64,000 bases of DNA. Source: Brooklawnia sp937867175. Its GTDB lineage: Bacteria; Actinomycetota; Actinomycetes; Propionibacteriales; Propionibacteriaceae. The notes under the pieces are model-generated. The model made no database searches and had not been told where the DNA came from. It was given only the letters and a program-made list of their open reading frames with translations. Made by a program: the position numbers and the translations under genes. The DNA lies in assembly GCA_036821905.1 (NCBI GenBank), contig DAISIR010000008.1:1-64000 (forward strand). The letters run 5' to 3'. Within the stretch, counting starts at the first letter, position 1; each line of letters begins with the position of its first letter. Shown piece after piece: positions 40,759 through 50,066 of the stretch.

Positions 40759-43577
40759 CCGTGTCGGGCCTTGCTCTGGGCCTCTTGTGCCTTGAACAGG
40801 TTGAACCGCGGCAGGAACTTGTCCCAATCGATGGCGTGGGCGTCCAGTTCGGGGCCGTCGATGCAGGCATGCTTGCGGACCATCTTCCCGTCCACCGCGA
40901 ACGGCACCATGCACGCACCACACATGCCGGTGGCGTCCACCATGATCGAGTTCAGCGATGCGATCGTCTTCACCCCATAGGGCTTCGACAGATCTGAGAC
41001 CGAACGCATCATCAGCGGCGGGCCGATCGTGGTGATTTCGGCGATCGGGCGTCCCGCACCGGCCGCGTTGGCGTCCAGCATCTGCTTGAGCGGCACGGTG
41101 ACGAAGCCCTCGATGCCGAACGAGCCGTCGTTGCTGGTGTAGACCACCTCGAGTCGGTCGCCGAACTCGGCCTGCAGCTGGTCGACACGCTCCCCCTCAC
41201 CGACCCAGAAGAGCAGGTCGGCGCTGCGGAACCCGGCGATCAGCGTGACGTGGTTGCCCAACCGCAGATGCTCCCGGGCGATCGGGTGAACCGGTGGCAG
41301 CCCGACGCCGCCGGCCGTGAACACCACCGTCTGCTCGTCCGACACCCGGTGAACTTCGCTCGGCTGCCCCAGGGGGCCGGCGACACCAGCCAACCGGTCG
41401 CCGACCTGGAGCTGGTTGATCCGCCGAGTGCTGGTGCCCATGCCCTGGATGACCAGGACGATCGTCCCGGCGTTCGCGTCCCAATCGGCCAAGGTCAGCG
41501 GGATCAGCTCGCCCTTCGGCTCGCCCAGCACCCGGACGAACTGCCCGGCTCGGGCAGAACGGGCGATCAGCGGGGCGTAAACCTGCAGCTCGACGATGCC
41601 CGGCCCCAGCTCGCGCCGTCCGGTGATGATGTTGGCCGCCCCGGCCAGCTCGTTGAACCGCTTGGCCCGCGAGACCATGTCACGGATCTCGGTCGCGGGC
41701 AGTAGGGACGCCTCCCCGATCTCGCGGGCGGCGGCCTGACCGTCACCGGCCGCCTTCACCGCCGTCGACCCACCGCGCGTCGCGTCGCCGCCGGAGTAGA
41801 CGCCATCCAGCGAAGTGGCCTGGCTGCCCTCGGTCAACTCCAGCGCCCCGGCGGTGGTCACCGTCAGCGCCGGCTCGGAGTCCTTGATGATCGGGTTGGC
41901 CGAGTTCCCCAAGGCCATGATCACCAGATCGGCTGGCACCGTCTCGGTTCGGCCGGTGGCCACGGGACGTCGTCGGCCGGAAGCATCAGGCTCGCCGAGC
42001 TCCATCACCTCGAGCACCGCGGCGCGCACGAAGTGGGTGGCATCGTCGCCGAGGAATTCGCTCGGCGAACGCAGTGTCGCCAGTTGCACACCCTCCTCCA
42101 AGGCGTGCTCCAACTCCTCGACGCGGGCCGGCATCTCGTCCTGGGTGCGCCGGTACGCGATGGTGACATGCCCGCCGAGCCGCCGGGCGGTGCGGGCGGC
42201 GTCCATCGCGGTGTTGCCGCCGCCGATCACCATCACCTGCTTGCCCCGGCAAACAGGCAGCGGCGTCTCATGGTCTTCGCGATGGCCCTGCATCAGGTTC
42301 ACCCTGGTGAGGAACTCGTTGGCGCTCATCACGTTGAGCAGATGCTCACCAGGCACGTTCATGAACCGTGGCAGGCCGGCTCCCGAGCCGACGAAGATGT
42401 GTGCGAACCCGGCGTCCTTCAGTTCGGCGAGGGTGGCGGTCTTGCCGACCACGAAATTGGTGACGAACGTGCCACCCAACGCCTTGATCTTGCCCACCAC
42501 GTCGTCGATCAACGAATTCGGCAGCCGGAACTCCGGGATGCCGTAACGCAGCACACCGCCCAACTCGTGGAAAGCCTCAAGGACCGTCACCGGATGGCCT
42601 TCGGCGGCCAGCAGGAAGGCGTTGATCAGCCCGGACGGCCCAGACCCCACCACGGCGATCGGCGGCTTGGTGGCCACTTGCCAAGGGTCGGGCACGCCGG
42701 CGTACTTGGCGGTGTTGCCTTCGGGGTTGACCAGCCGCTCACGCTGCGGCAGGAACCATTCCAGTTGGCCGATCTCGATAGGCCGGCCGGAGTGCGCACA
42801 GACAGACTGGCATTGCAGTTCCTGCGGACAGACGCGTCCGGTCACGTTGGGCAGCGGGTTGATCGACTCGATCAGGTCCATCGCCTCACGGAAATGACCA
42901 GTGCCCAGCAGCGCCATCATGTCTGGGATCGCCACCTGCACCGGGCAGCCACCCTTGGGTTCGTTGCGGCCGGCCAGCAGTTCACCCAGCTGACAGGGCT
43001 TGTCAGCGCACTGTTTGTCGCGCAGCGCCTCCAGCCAGACCAGCAGGTCGACCTCCCGCTGGGTGTAGCCGAGGGTCAAGTAACCCAGGTAGCCCTGATT
43101 CACCAACTCGAAGTCCTCGCTGCGCTCCTCGGGCTCCCGGACGTACGGCGGGATCGACGCGTTCGCCGGCCAGCCCCGGCTGAGGCCGGCGAAGACCGGG
43201 TACCGCTGCGACAGGTGCACGTCCAGGGCGCGGATGAACTTGCGTTTGGCACCCAACGGCAGGTTCCAGATGAACCGCATCAAGACCAGGGACGCGTCGT
43301 TACCCGCCAGGAGCTTGGCCCACAAGGTGCCGGTGAATTCGGCCGACAGCTCCGGCTGACGGAACTCGGCCGCCACGGCTCCCATGCCATCGGTTATGAA
43401 GATCTCCCGGAAGGCCCTCGGGTTGGTCTGCAGACGCCGGCCCAGCAGATCCATCTGACTCCGGTAGGTCTCCACCGCCTCGGAGCGACCCAGCTCCTCC
43501 ACTTCGCCGGCAGTCCTGGTCAAGGCCTCCGACGCCCGCAGGTAACGGGTGAGGTCATCACGCATATCGGTGCTCAT
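40749..43577 (-). CDS. Fused NfnB-NfnA: ferredoxin:NADP+ oxidoreductase
   Basis: 942 aa. Residues 1-155 are an extra domain not recognised. About 156-640 is an NfnB/glutamate-synthase-beta-like unit: C190, C195, C211, C250, C256, C260 for Fe-S clusters, FAD motif GSGPSG (311-316) and the NADP motif VIGGGNTAMDAARTARR. About 641-942 is an NfnA/PyrK-like unit with FAD/NAD domain (FTAGGVGLPPVHPIARE) and a [2Fe-2S] site D881, C886, C889, C905, the Asp+3Cys pattern of NfnA. Nfn normally is two proteins that couple reduced ferredoxin plus NADH to NADPH by electron bifurcation or confurcation. By eye the first [4Fe-4S] site has one Cys fewer than usual and a 12-residue insertion. It lies 12 bases downstream of nifJ in one operon. 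Confidence 0.85.
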   Translation of the reverse strand: MSTDMRDDLTRYLRASEALTRTAGEVEELGRSEAVETYRSQMDLLGRRLQTNPRAFREIFITDGMGAVAAEFRQPELSAEFTGTLWAKLLAGNDASLVLMRFIWNLPLGAKRKFIRALDVHLSQRYPVFAGLSRGWPANASIPPYVREPEERSEDFELVNQGYLGYLTLGYTQREVDLLVWLEALRDKQCADKPCQLGELLAGRNEPKGGCPVQVAIPDMMALLGTGHFREAMDLIESINPLPNVTGRVCPQELQCQSVCAHSGRPIEIGQLEWFLPQRERLVNPEGNTAKYAGVPDPWQVATKPPIAVVGSGPSGLINAFLLAAEGHPVTVLEAFHELGGVLRYGIPEFRLPNSLIDDVVGKIKALGGTFVTNFVVGKTATLAELKDAGFAHIFVGSGAGLPRFMNVPGEHLLNVMSANEFLTRVNLMQGHREDHETPLPVCRGKQVMVIGGGNTAMDAARTARRLGGHVTIAYRRTQDEMPARVEELEHALEEGVQLATLRSPSEFLGDDATHFVRAAVLEVMELGEPDASGRRRPVATGRTETVPADLVIMALGNSANPIIKDSEPALTVTTAGALELTEGSQATSLDGVYSGGDATRGGSTAVKAAGDGQAAAREIGEASLLPATEIRDMVSRAKRFNELAGAANIITGRRELGPGIVELQVYAPLIARSARAGQFVRVLGEPKGELIPLTLADWDANAGTIVLVIQGMGTSTRRINQLQVGDRLAGVAGPLGQPSEVHRVSDEQTVVFTAGGVGLPPVHPIAREHLRLGNHVTLIAGFRSADLLFWVGEGERVDQLQAEFGDRLEVVYTSNDGSFGIEGFVTVPLKQMLDANAAGAGRPIAEITTIGPPLMMRSVSDLSKPYGVKTIASLNSIMVDATGMCGACMVPFAVDGKMVRKHACIDGPELDAHAIDWDKFLPRFNLFKAQEAQSKARHGYA

Positions 43578-43589
43578 CGGCCCATCCCC

Positions 43590-46500
43590 TCAGTGGATGA
43601 TCTCGGCATCGCAGTTGGCGACGACCTTCGCGATTCGCCGCCTCAGGTCTTCGGTCACCTCGGCCTTGTCCAGCGCACCCGGAATGAGGCGAGCCGCGAC
43701 CTTGGCCTGGCCGTCAACGATCACCTTGGTGCGCTCGAACAACTCCGGCAACTCCTGCCAGCAGTTCTTGCAGTCGGTGCACTTGGCGATGTCGTCCGGG
43801 TCGAGCCGGACGATCGGCTGTCCGGTCGTCTGCTCGGCCGCGGTCACCGACGGCGCCGGAGCACCGCCGCCCATGCCGAGGCCACCCAAACCACTGCCGA
43901 AACTGGTGACCGGCTGGGCGTTCGTGGATGCCGCCAACTCGCTCATGGCGCGAGCGATCTCGTCCATGGAGGTCTCGCGGGCTGCCATCGCCTGGTCATA
44001 ACGGGACTGCAGGTCGGCCAGGTCGGACTTGTGCAGGGCCGTCAACCGGTCGAGGTTGATACCAGCCAGGTACTGCAGCAGCTGCCAGTAGCGGCGCCGC
44101 TCCTCGACCAGGCTCACCACCGCGGGGTTGATCCGCACCTTGATCAGGTGCAGATCGGCATCGGTGCTCCAGATGAAGGGGACGTGGGTGCCCCGGCTCG
44201 ACTCCGGCAGGTCGATGTACTGCTCGACCGGCACCGCGATCGCGTCCAGTTCGACCGGCAACTTGCTGAACTGCTTCACGAACCGGGTCTCGCCCAAGGC
44301 GAAGGTGGCCGGGGTGAGTGGGCACTCGAACAGGCCCAGCTGCCCGCTGTCATCGATGTACTCGATGGTCTGGGTGGTCCAGGTCCGGTCGGGATCGGGG
44401 TTGCCATCCAGATCGAACCAATCGTGCAGCGCGTCCCCGCGGCGTGGGTCGTGCACGAACAACGGGGCCATCCGCGATTCGACGGCCAGCCGGCCACGCC
44501 GGTTGGCCATGTTGTCGCCGATGCCATGCTCGCCCTGGCAAGGGGTGTAGACGTCCATCAGGGCCGGACCGTCGTGGTAGTTCAGCATCTCCATCGTGGC
44601 CCGCAGGAAGTGCCCCTGCATGGCCGTTGCGCTGCCCACCACGAAGGTGTTCGGGTGGAACGAGGCCAGCAGGCCCAACTCCTTGCGGTTCTCCGCCTTG
44701 CCGGAATGGGCCGAACCGATGCGGGCGAGGTCGGAATCCTGGCCGGTGAAGCTCGCCGTGGAGGCCTGGCCGCCGGTGTTGGAATAGGCGCCGGTGTTGA
44801 GCACCAGGATCTTGATGGGTGTCGGCGAGGTCAGGATGCGCGACATCGCGCCGAATCCGATGTCGTAGCTGGCCCCGTCGCCGCCGATGGTCAGCACGGT
44901 GGGCATCAGGGCCAGTTCGTCCTCGGTGAAGTCGAGCCAGCCGAGGGTGGCCAGTTCTTTGTCGTGGACCCCCGGGTCGTAGCCGCCGGACAGCTCGAGG
45001 CGTGCGGTCCGGATCGCCTTCACCAAGTCGACCGCGCGCGTGGCCAAGCCCTCGAAGAGGCCCTTGGCCAGCGGTTGGGCGTCCTGGAAGAGGCTGTTCA
45101 CCCAGGGGTCGGTGAACGCGTTGTAGGGCATGGTGGACGAGTAGACGCTGGAGCAGCCCGTCGAGTTGGCGACTACGGTGGTGGCCGGGCCCTTGCCGGT
45201 GGGTCCGCCCTCCAGCAGGTAGAGGCTCTTCTCGATCTCGGCCAGCGCGGCCTTCAGGCGCCCGCGGCGCCCAGACGGAAGACCGTTCCGTGCGAGTTCG
45301 GTGGCCAACCGACTGGCCAGGTCGTCGAGGGTGGCTCGTTGCTCACTTTGCCGCTTCTCCCCCAAGGCGTGGCTCGTTGCGACCACCATGCGGGTACTCG
45401 TCACCTCGCCGCAGCCGCGACAGCCGCCGTGTCCACCGGTGACCGCATAGTAGTTGTTGCGGTCGAGGAAGAGCCTCTTGGTGTCGCCCTCGGGGTCGAC
45501 CGCGTCTGCAGTGAATCTGGTCGGGGTGTTGGGGGTCTTCGCCAGGAATTCGAGCCCCGCTTCCAGCCGCTCCTCAATGACCTGTGTCTGGTCGGTGGAG
45601 GTCAGGGCGTGCGGGCCGCAAACGTCGACGCACTCCAGGCAACCGGTGCACTTCCACGGGTCGATGGTCACCGAGTACAGGCCGCCGCTGCCGGGCAGTT
45701 CGCGTTCCAGGGCGTCGAAGAACGGCCGGGTCTTGGCGACCGGGAAGGTTCGCAGAATCTCGACCACTGCAGCGTAATTGCGGCGCAGGTACGACCCCGA
45801 AGTCGCGGGCACCAAGCCGGCCACCGCCTGGGCTACCAGATCGGCGAACGAGTCCTCACTGCCACCGCGGTACAGCTCGCGAACCCGAGCCGCGATGCCG
45901 TAGACATGCTCGCGCATGGCCCCGCGCTGCGCGTCGTTGACCTCAAGCATCGAGACCGCGGTCGAGACCAGCGTGTGTACCTCGTGCACCGCGTTCGGGA
46001 TCGCGGCGTCCGGGCAAGCCAAGGCGCATTCCAGGCAACCGGTGCACAGACCGGCGTCGAACTGCGGCACTGTGCGGCGGAACAGGCCCTTGTTCTTGCC
46101 CGCCGCGGTGCCCGCCGGCACGAACAGGCCGGCACCGGGCATCACCGGGGCGCGACCAATCGTCCCGTCCCGGAACGGGGCGCCCATGATGTGGTCGTAG
46201 TAGTCCGGGTCGAAGAGGTTGGACGCTGCGCAAGCGGTGCCCGCCAAGCCGATCGACAGGTCTATGCTGCGCCCCGACGGGCTGGGCAGGTCTGCCTCGA
46301 TCGCCCGGTAGGCGTCCGACTGGTAGTCGACCTTGCGCAGCGCAGCCAGGCCGTCCTCGATCACGGCCATGTTGGACGCGACGATCCTGCTGCCCTTGGA
46401 GCCGAACTTCTTGTGGATCTGCTCGTAGACCTTGTCGCGTAACTCCTCGCCGGCGGCACCGCGGGCGATCCGGTCGACGCCGCCGACGAGCGCGCCGATG

Positions 46501-48674
46501 AACGCAATGCCCATCATGCGAGTCTGCAACTGGTCGCTCGGGGCGTGCCGGGCCGCGACCGCGAAGGCGTCCAGAACATAGAACTTGATCTTCTTGTCCC
46601 GGATCGCCTGGCGGGCCCTGGCCGGCAGCGACTGCCAGGTCTGTTCGGGGGACTGACTTGACTGCAGGATCAGCGTCCCGCCCTCGACCAGCCCCTTCAA
46701 CGGATCGGTGTGCTGGAAGACCTTGTGGTCGGGCGACAGCACGATCTCGACGTCTTCAAGTTCGGCATTGGTCACCAGCACCGGCTCGGGGCTCAGGGTG
46801 ATATAGAAATTCGTCGCCGCCCCGGACTTCTCGGAGCCGTACTTCGGCGCCGACTTCGAGTACATGCCCAGCGCCCCGGCGAGGATGTCGGTCATCAACT
46901 TGCCGGTGGCGATCGTCCCGTAGCCGCCCACCGAGTGGAACCGGATCCGGAACGCCTCATCGGGCAGCAGGTTCGGATTCTCGCCCGTCGCCAGCGCCAT
47001 GAGTCTCGTCTCGGGATAGGCGGTCGCCATCTTGCGCTGAAGTTCGGCGAAGCTACCGGTCGCCCCTTCGGAGAAGAAGGTAGATCCGAGGTAGACCAGT
47101 GGGGACGCGTTGTCGCCGGCCATGTTCTCGGCCGCGGCGATCAGGTCGCGCGGCTGCAGGTCATGGCCACCGAGACCGAAGATGGCGCTGGTCAGCGCGG
47201 GGATCTTCGAGATCGGCCGGATGCCGGCGAAGCGTCCGGGGCTGGACGAATTCGCCGCACCCTTGAACAGCGCGGAGGTGACCAGCTGGGTCAGCGCCAT
47301 CTGATCGGAACGCTCCAAGACGGTGACGGCCTGTTTGCCGGCCAATGCGTCGACCAGTTCGGCCTCGGGGAAGGGCTGCAGCAGCTTCACCGAGACCAGG
47401 CCGACCTTGAGCCCCTGCCGACGAAGGTAGGGCAACACGGCGCGGACGTCCTCGCCCACCGAGCCGAGGGCCACGAAGACGTAGTCCGCGTCGGCCACGT
47501 CGTAGCAGTGGATCGGGGTGTAGCGGCGTCCGGTCAGTTGGCTGTACTCGACCATGGCCTGCCGAGCCAGCCGGGGCACCTCGGAATCGAAGTGGGTGCG
47601 GTGGTCGACTGCCCCGGCCTGGAAGTCAGGCTGGTTCTGGACCGGTCCGGTCAGTCCCGGGTTGTTCGGGTCGACCAGCGAAGGCACCAGTTGCCTGGTG
47701 CCCTTGCGCCAGGCGCCCAGCCATTGACGGCGCCACTGCGCACCGAGATCGACCGGGATGAACGTCTGGGTCTGCTCGACCAGGGCACCGGCGTCGTCGG
47801 CCTCCACCTCAGCGGCGTGGTCGGTGAGCCAGTTGCGGATGTCGTCGAGCTCGGTGAGCCCGAACTCGGCGGCGCGCCGGGTGATCCAGCGGTTCAGCTG
47901 CCAGACGCGTCCCTTGGCGCCGTACATCACCTCTTGAGCGACGGTCGGGCAGTCGATGCGTCCGGCCGGATCGCCCAGGTACTCGCGCAGCAGTTCGGGT
48001 TCGGGGAGGTTGGCCTCGGACATCATGTGGCTGGTGGCGAAGCCGTCCATGGTGTTGGCGACCGGGATCAGCGACAACGCCGCGGTGCGGTAGCTGATCG
48101 CGGCCAGGTCTGCGGCCTCCTGCGGATTGGCCCCGAAGAAGACGGTGTAGCCGGCCGGCAACAGTGCGTAGATGTCGTCGTGGCCGGCCATCACGTTCAG
48201 CGAGTGTTTGCTCACCACACGAGCGGCAACCTGCAGGACGAAACCGCCCACCTTCTTGCCGACGGTGACGAAGTGCGACTCCATCGCGTACAGGATGCCC
48301 TGGCTGGACGAGGCATTTGAGACGAACATGCCGCCGGTCAGCGCAGCGCCTAGCGCGCCGGACTGCGCGGAGTGCTCACCCTCGGGCTCGAAGAAGAACG
48401 GGTGTTTGCCCCAGACGTTGAGCTGGCCCTCAGCACGGGCCGCCTCATAGAGCTCGCTGATCTCGGTGGAAGGGGTGATCGGGTAGCCGATGACACCGCC
48501 ACAGACGTGGCTCATCACGTGGGCCACCGCGGCATTGCCGTTCACCACACTGGGGACTCCGGGGAAACGCGCCGACTCGACTGCATCTAGCTTGCCGTGG
48601 TCATCGGGTGACTTGGCGTGCAGCAGGTCGGTGACGGCCAGCCGCCCGTTCTTGTCGAGTTGTGTCGCGGACAC
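43590..48674 (-). CDS. nifJ: Very large pyruvate:ferredoxin oxidoreductase with fused ferredoxin
   Basis: 1694 aa; usual NifJ is about 1170-1230. Order as in NifJ: pyruvate domain (about 45-290, GYPITPSTEISE), transketolase-C-like (360-500), gamma domain (570-760), EKR region, two-cluster ferredoxin (C877, C880, C883, C887 and C1009, C1012, C1015, C1019) and TPP domain (1070-1500). Proximal cluster ligands appear to be C1085, C1088, C1174 and C1379; the TPP motif is GDGASYDIGFGA (from 1265). Extra parts: about 70 residues between the ferredoxin clusters, about 60 between C1088 and C1174, and a C-terminal tail with a Gly/Pro linker (1588-1620) and a single-cluster ferredoxin (C1632, C1635, C1638, C1688). 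It makes acetyl-CoA, CO2 and reduced ferredoxin. GGAGG lies 8 bases before the GTG start. Operon with the fused nfn gene. Confidence 0.9.
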   Translation of the reverse strand: MSATQLDKNGRLAVTDLLHAKSPDDHGKLDAVESARFPGVPSVVNGNAAVAHVMSHVCGGVIGYPITPSTEISELYEAARAEGQLNVWGKHPFFFEPEGEHSAQSGALGAALTGGMFVSNASSSQGILYAMESHFVTVGKKVGGFVLQVAARVVSKHSLNVMAGHDDIYALLPAGYTVFFGANPQEAADLAAISYRTAALSLIPVANTMDGFATSHMMSEANLPEPELLREYLGDPAGRIDCPTVAQEVMYGAKGRVWQLNRWITRRAAEFGLTELDDIRNWLTDHAAEVEADDAGALVEQTQTFIPVDLGAQWRRQWLGAWRKGTRQLVPSLVDPNNPGLTGPVQNQPDFQAGAVDHRTHFDSEVPRLARQAMVEYSQLTGRRYTPIHCYDVADADYVFVALGSVGEDVRAVLPYLRRQGLKVGLVSVKLLQPFPEAELVDALAGKQAVTVLERSDQMALTQLVTSALFKGAANSSSPGRFAGIRPISKIPALTSAIFGLGGHDLQPRDLIAAAENMAGDNASPLVYLGSTFFSEGATGSFAELQRKMATAYPETRLMALATGENPNLLPDEAFRIRFHSVGGYGTIATGKLMTDILAGALGMYSKSAPKYGSEKSGAATNFYITLSPEPVLVTNAELEDVEIVLSPDHKVFQHTDPLKGLVEGGTLILQSSQSPEQTWQSLPARARQAIRDKKIKFYVLDAFAVAARHAPSDQLQTRMMGIAFIGALVGGVDRIARGAAGEELRDKVYEQIHKKFGSKGSRIVASNMAVIEDGLAALRKVDYQSDAYRAIEADLPSPSGRSIDLSIGLAGTACAASNLFDPDYYDHIMGAPFRDGTIGRAPVMPGAGLFVPAGTAAGKNKGLFRRTVPQFDAGLCTGCLECALACPDAAIPNAVHEVHTLVSTAVSMLEVNDAQRGAMREHVYGIAARVRELYRGGSEDSFADLVAQAVAGLVPATSGSYLRRNYAAVVEILRTFPVAKTRPFFDALERELPGSGGLYSVTIDPWKCTGCLECVDVCGPHALTSTDQTQVIEERLEAGLEFLAKTPNTPTRFTADAVDPEGDTKRLFLDRNNYYAVTGGHGGCRGCGEVTSTRMVVATSHALGEKRQSEQRATLDDLASRLATELARNGLPSGRRGRLKAALAEIEKSLYLLEGGPTGKGPATTVVANSTGCSSVYSSTMPYNAFTDPWVNSLFQDAQPLAKGLFEGLATRAVDLVKAIRTARLELSGGYDPGVHDKELATLGWLDFTEDELALMPTVLTIGGDGASYDIGFGAMSRILTSPTPIKILVLNTGAYSNTGGQASTASFTGQDSDLARIGSAHSGKAENRKELGLLASFHPNTFVVGSATAMQGHFLRATMEMLNYHDGPALMDVYTPCQGEHGIGDNMANRRGRLAVESRMAPLFVHDPRRGDALHDWFDLDGNPDPDRTWTTQTIEYIDDSGQLGLFECPLTPATFALGETRFVKQFSKLPVELDAIAVPVEQYIDLPESSRGTHVPFIWSTDADLHLIKVRINPAVVSLVEERRRYWQLLQYLAGINLDRLTALHKSDLADLQSRYDQAMAARETSMDEIARAMSELAASTNAQPVTSFGSGLGGLGMGGGAPAPSVTAAEQTTGQPIVRLDPDDIAKCTDCKNCWQELPELFERTKVIVDGQAKVAARLIPGALDKAEVTEDLRRRIAKVVANCDAEIIH

Positions 48675-48758
48675 TTGGATATCCTCCGTCGCGGGTCTGC
48701 ATTGATTCGCGGCCGGCGCGGGCGGCCTGACACTGCCGACCCGTGTGGTCGTACCCCC

Positions 48759-48764
48759 AGATTA
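48759..48764 (-). promoter_or_regulatory. Candidate -10 box of the nifJ-nfn operon
   Basis: TAATCT on the minus strand, about 85 bases before the nifJ GTG, giving a leader near 75 nt. No palindromic Rex- or Fnr-type site is recognised in the 213-base gap to the divergent aminotransferase. Confidence 0.35.
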
Positions 48765-48887
48765 GACAATCGGCCCGGCAGAACGAAGTCGGCCCCTGGG
48801 CGCGTGGCTGCGCTCTGGTCAGGGATTCGGTCGGCCAGCGGTGGCATTCACTGGACGACCGGGCCGTGTCTGGACGAAGCTGGAGCC

Positions 48888-49988
48888 ATGTCCGCTGCCA
48901 CCATCGCGTTCCGTCACCTCTTCGGACCCGGCCCCACCAACACCTACCCCGAGGCATCGCTGGCACTGTCGCGTCCACTGTTGGGGCACCTTGATCCCGC
49001 CTTCCTGGCCGAGATGGACCACGCCTGCGAGGGCCTGCGTCGGGTCTGGGGCACCCAGAATCGTCGGACGCTGCCGCTGTCGGCGACTGGTTCGGCCGGC
49101 ATGGAGGCCGCATTCGTGAACACCGTGCACCCCGGTGACGTCGTCGTGATCGGCGTCAACGGCTTGTTCGGGGAGCGCATGTGTGACGTGGCCGCCCGCT
49201 GCGGCGCTGACGTGGTGCGCGTCGACTTCGAGTGGGGCCAGCCGGTGGACGCCGAGCGACTGGTCACGGCGCACCCGCATCCCCGGATCATCGCGGCGGT
49301 GCACGCAGAGACCTCCACCGGCGTCCGCTCCGACATCGCCGCGCTCGGAGCCGCCAAGGGGGACGCGCTGCTGTTGGTGGACGCGGTCACCTCCATCGGC
49401 GGCATCGAATTGCGGGCCGATGACTGGGGCATTGATGTCGGCTATGCCGGGACGCAGAAGTGCCTCGGTGTGGCCCCCGGTCTGGCACCGTTCACCATCA
49501 ACGAGCGGGCCTGGCAGCGCCGCGTCGCGAAGCCGCAGTCCTGGTACCTGGACCTTGGCATGCTGGGTGGCTACGTGGGCGAGGCGAGTGGCGCGAAGCG
49601 CACCTACCATCACACCGCGCCGGTGGCCATGGTGGTCTCGCTCGCCGCTGCGCTCGACCGCATCGGCGAAGAGGGCCTGGAAAACGTGTGGGCCCGTCAC
49701 CAAGGCGCCGGCGACGCACTGCAGCACGGCCTGCAAGAGATGGGCCTGGAGTTGTTCGCGGCCGACGGGTACCGGCTGCCCGAACTGACCACCGTGAAGG
49801 TGCCTGCGGGTGTCGACTCCGCCCGAGTCCGTGGCTACCTGCTCGACCGGTACGACATCGAGATCGGTGCCGGGGTGAAGCAGTTCGCGTCCTCGGTCTG
49901 GCGGATCGGGCTGATGGGCCCCAACGCCAATCCGGGTTCGGTGGCGCTCATCCTGGCAGCTCTGAAGGACGCCATCGACCGCGCCTGA
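48888..49988 (+). CDS. Alanine--glyoxylate/serine--pyruvate aminotransferase family protein
   Basis: 366 aa class V PLP aminotransferase. FGPGPTNTYPEASLALSRP starts the AGT-type fold; SATGSAGMEAAFVNTVHPGD and VDAVTSIGGIEL hold cofactor residues; the Schiff-base Lys is in YAGTQKCLGVAPGLAP. It probably uses alanine or serine with glyoxylate or pyruvate, though other class V substrates are possible. The ATG at 48888 is preferred: upstream in-frame codons are not protein-like. Divergent from nifJ. Confidence 0.85.
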   Translation: MSAATIAFRHLFGPGPTNTYPEASLALSRPLLGHLDPAFLAEMDHACEGLRRVWGTQNRRTLPLSATGSAGMEAAFVNTVHPGDVVVIGVNGLFGERMCDVAARCGADVVRVDFEWGQPVDAERLVTAHPHPRIIAAVHAETSTGVRSDIAALGAAKGDALLLVDAVTSIGGIELRADDWGIDVGYAGTQKCLGVAPGLAPFTINERAWQRRVAKPQSWYLDLGMLGGYVGEASGAKRTYHHTAPVAMVVSLAAALDRIGEEGLENVWARHQGAGDALQHGLQEMGLELFAADGYRLPELTTVKVPAGVDSARVRGYLLDRYDIEIGAGVKQFASSVWRIGLMGPNANPGSVALILAALKDAIDRA

Positions 49989-50066
49989 ATCGACCGCCAA
50001 CGGTCCCGGCTACCTGCTTGTCAGAGCCATCGCCTAGGCTCATGTCAGTTAGACAAGGAGATTGCG

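Noticed and set aside
42033..46442. A 1469-codon open frame on the plus strand, antisense to nifJ and nfn
   Set aside because: It is a shadow of the GC-rich codon pattern of the real genes. Its protein is rich in Arg, Gly, His and Gln, with no domain, signal or ribosome site.
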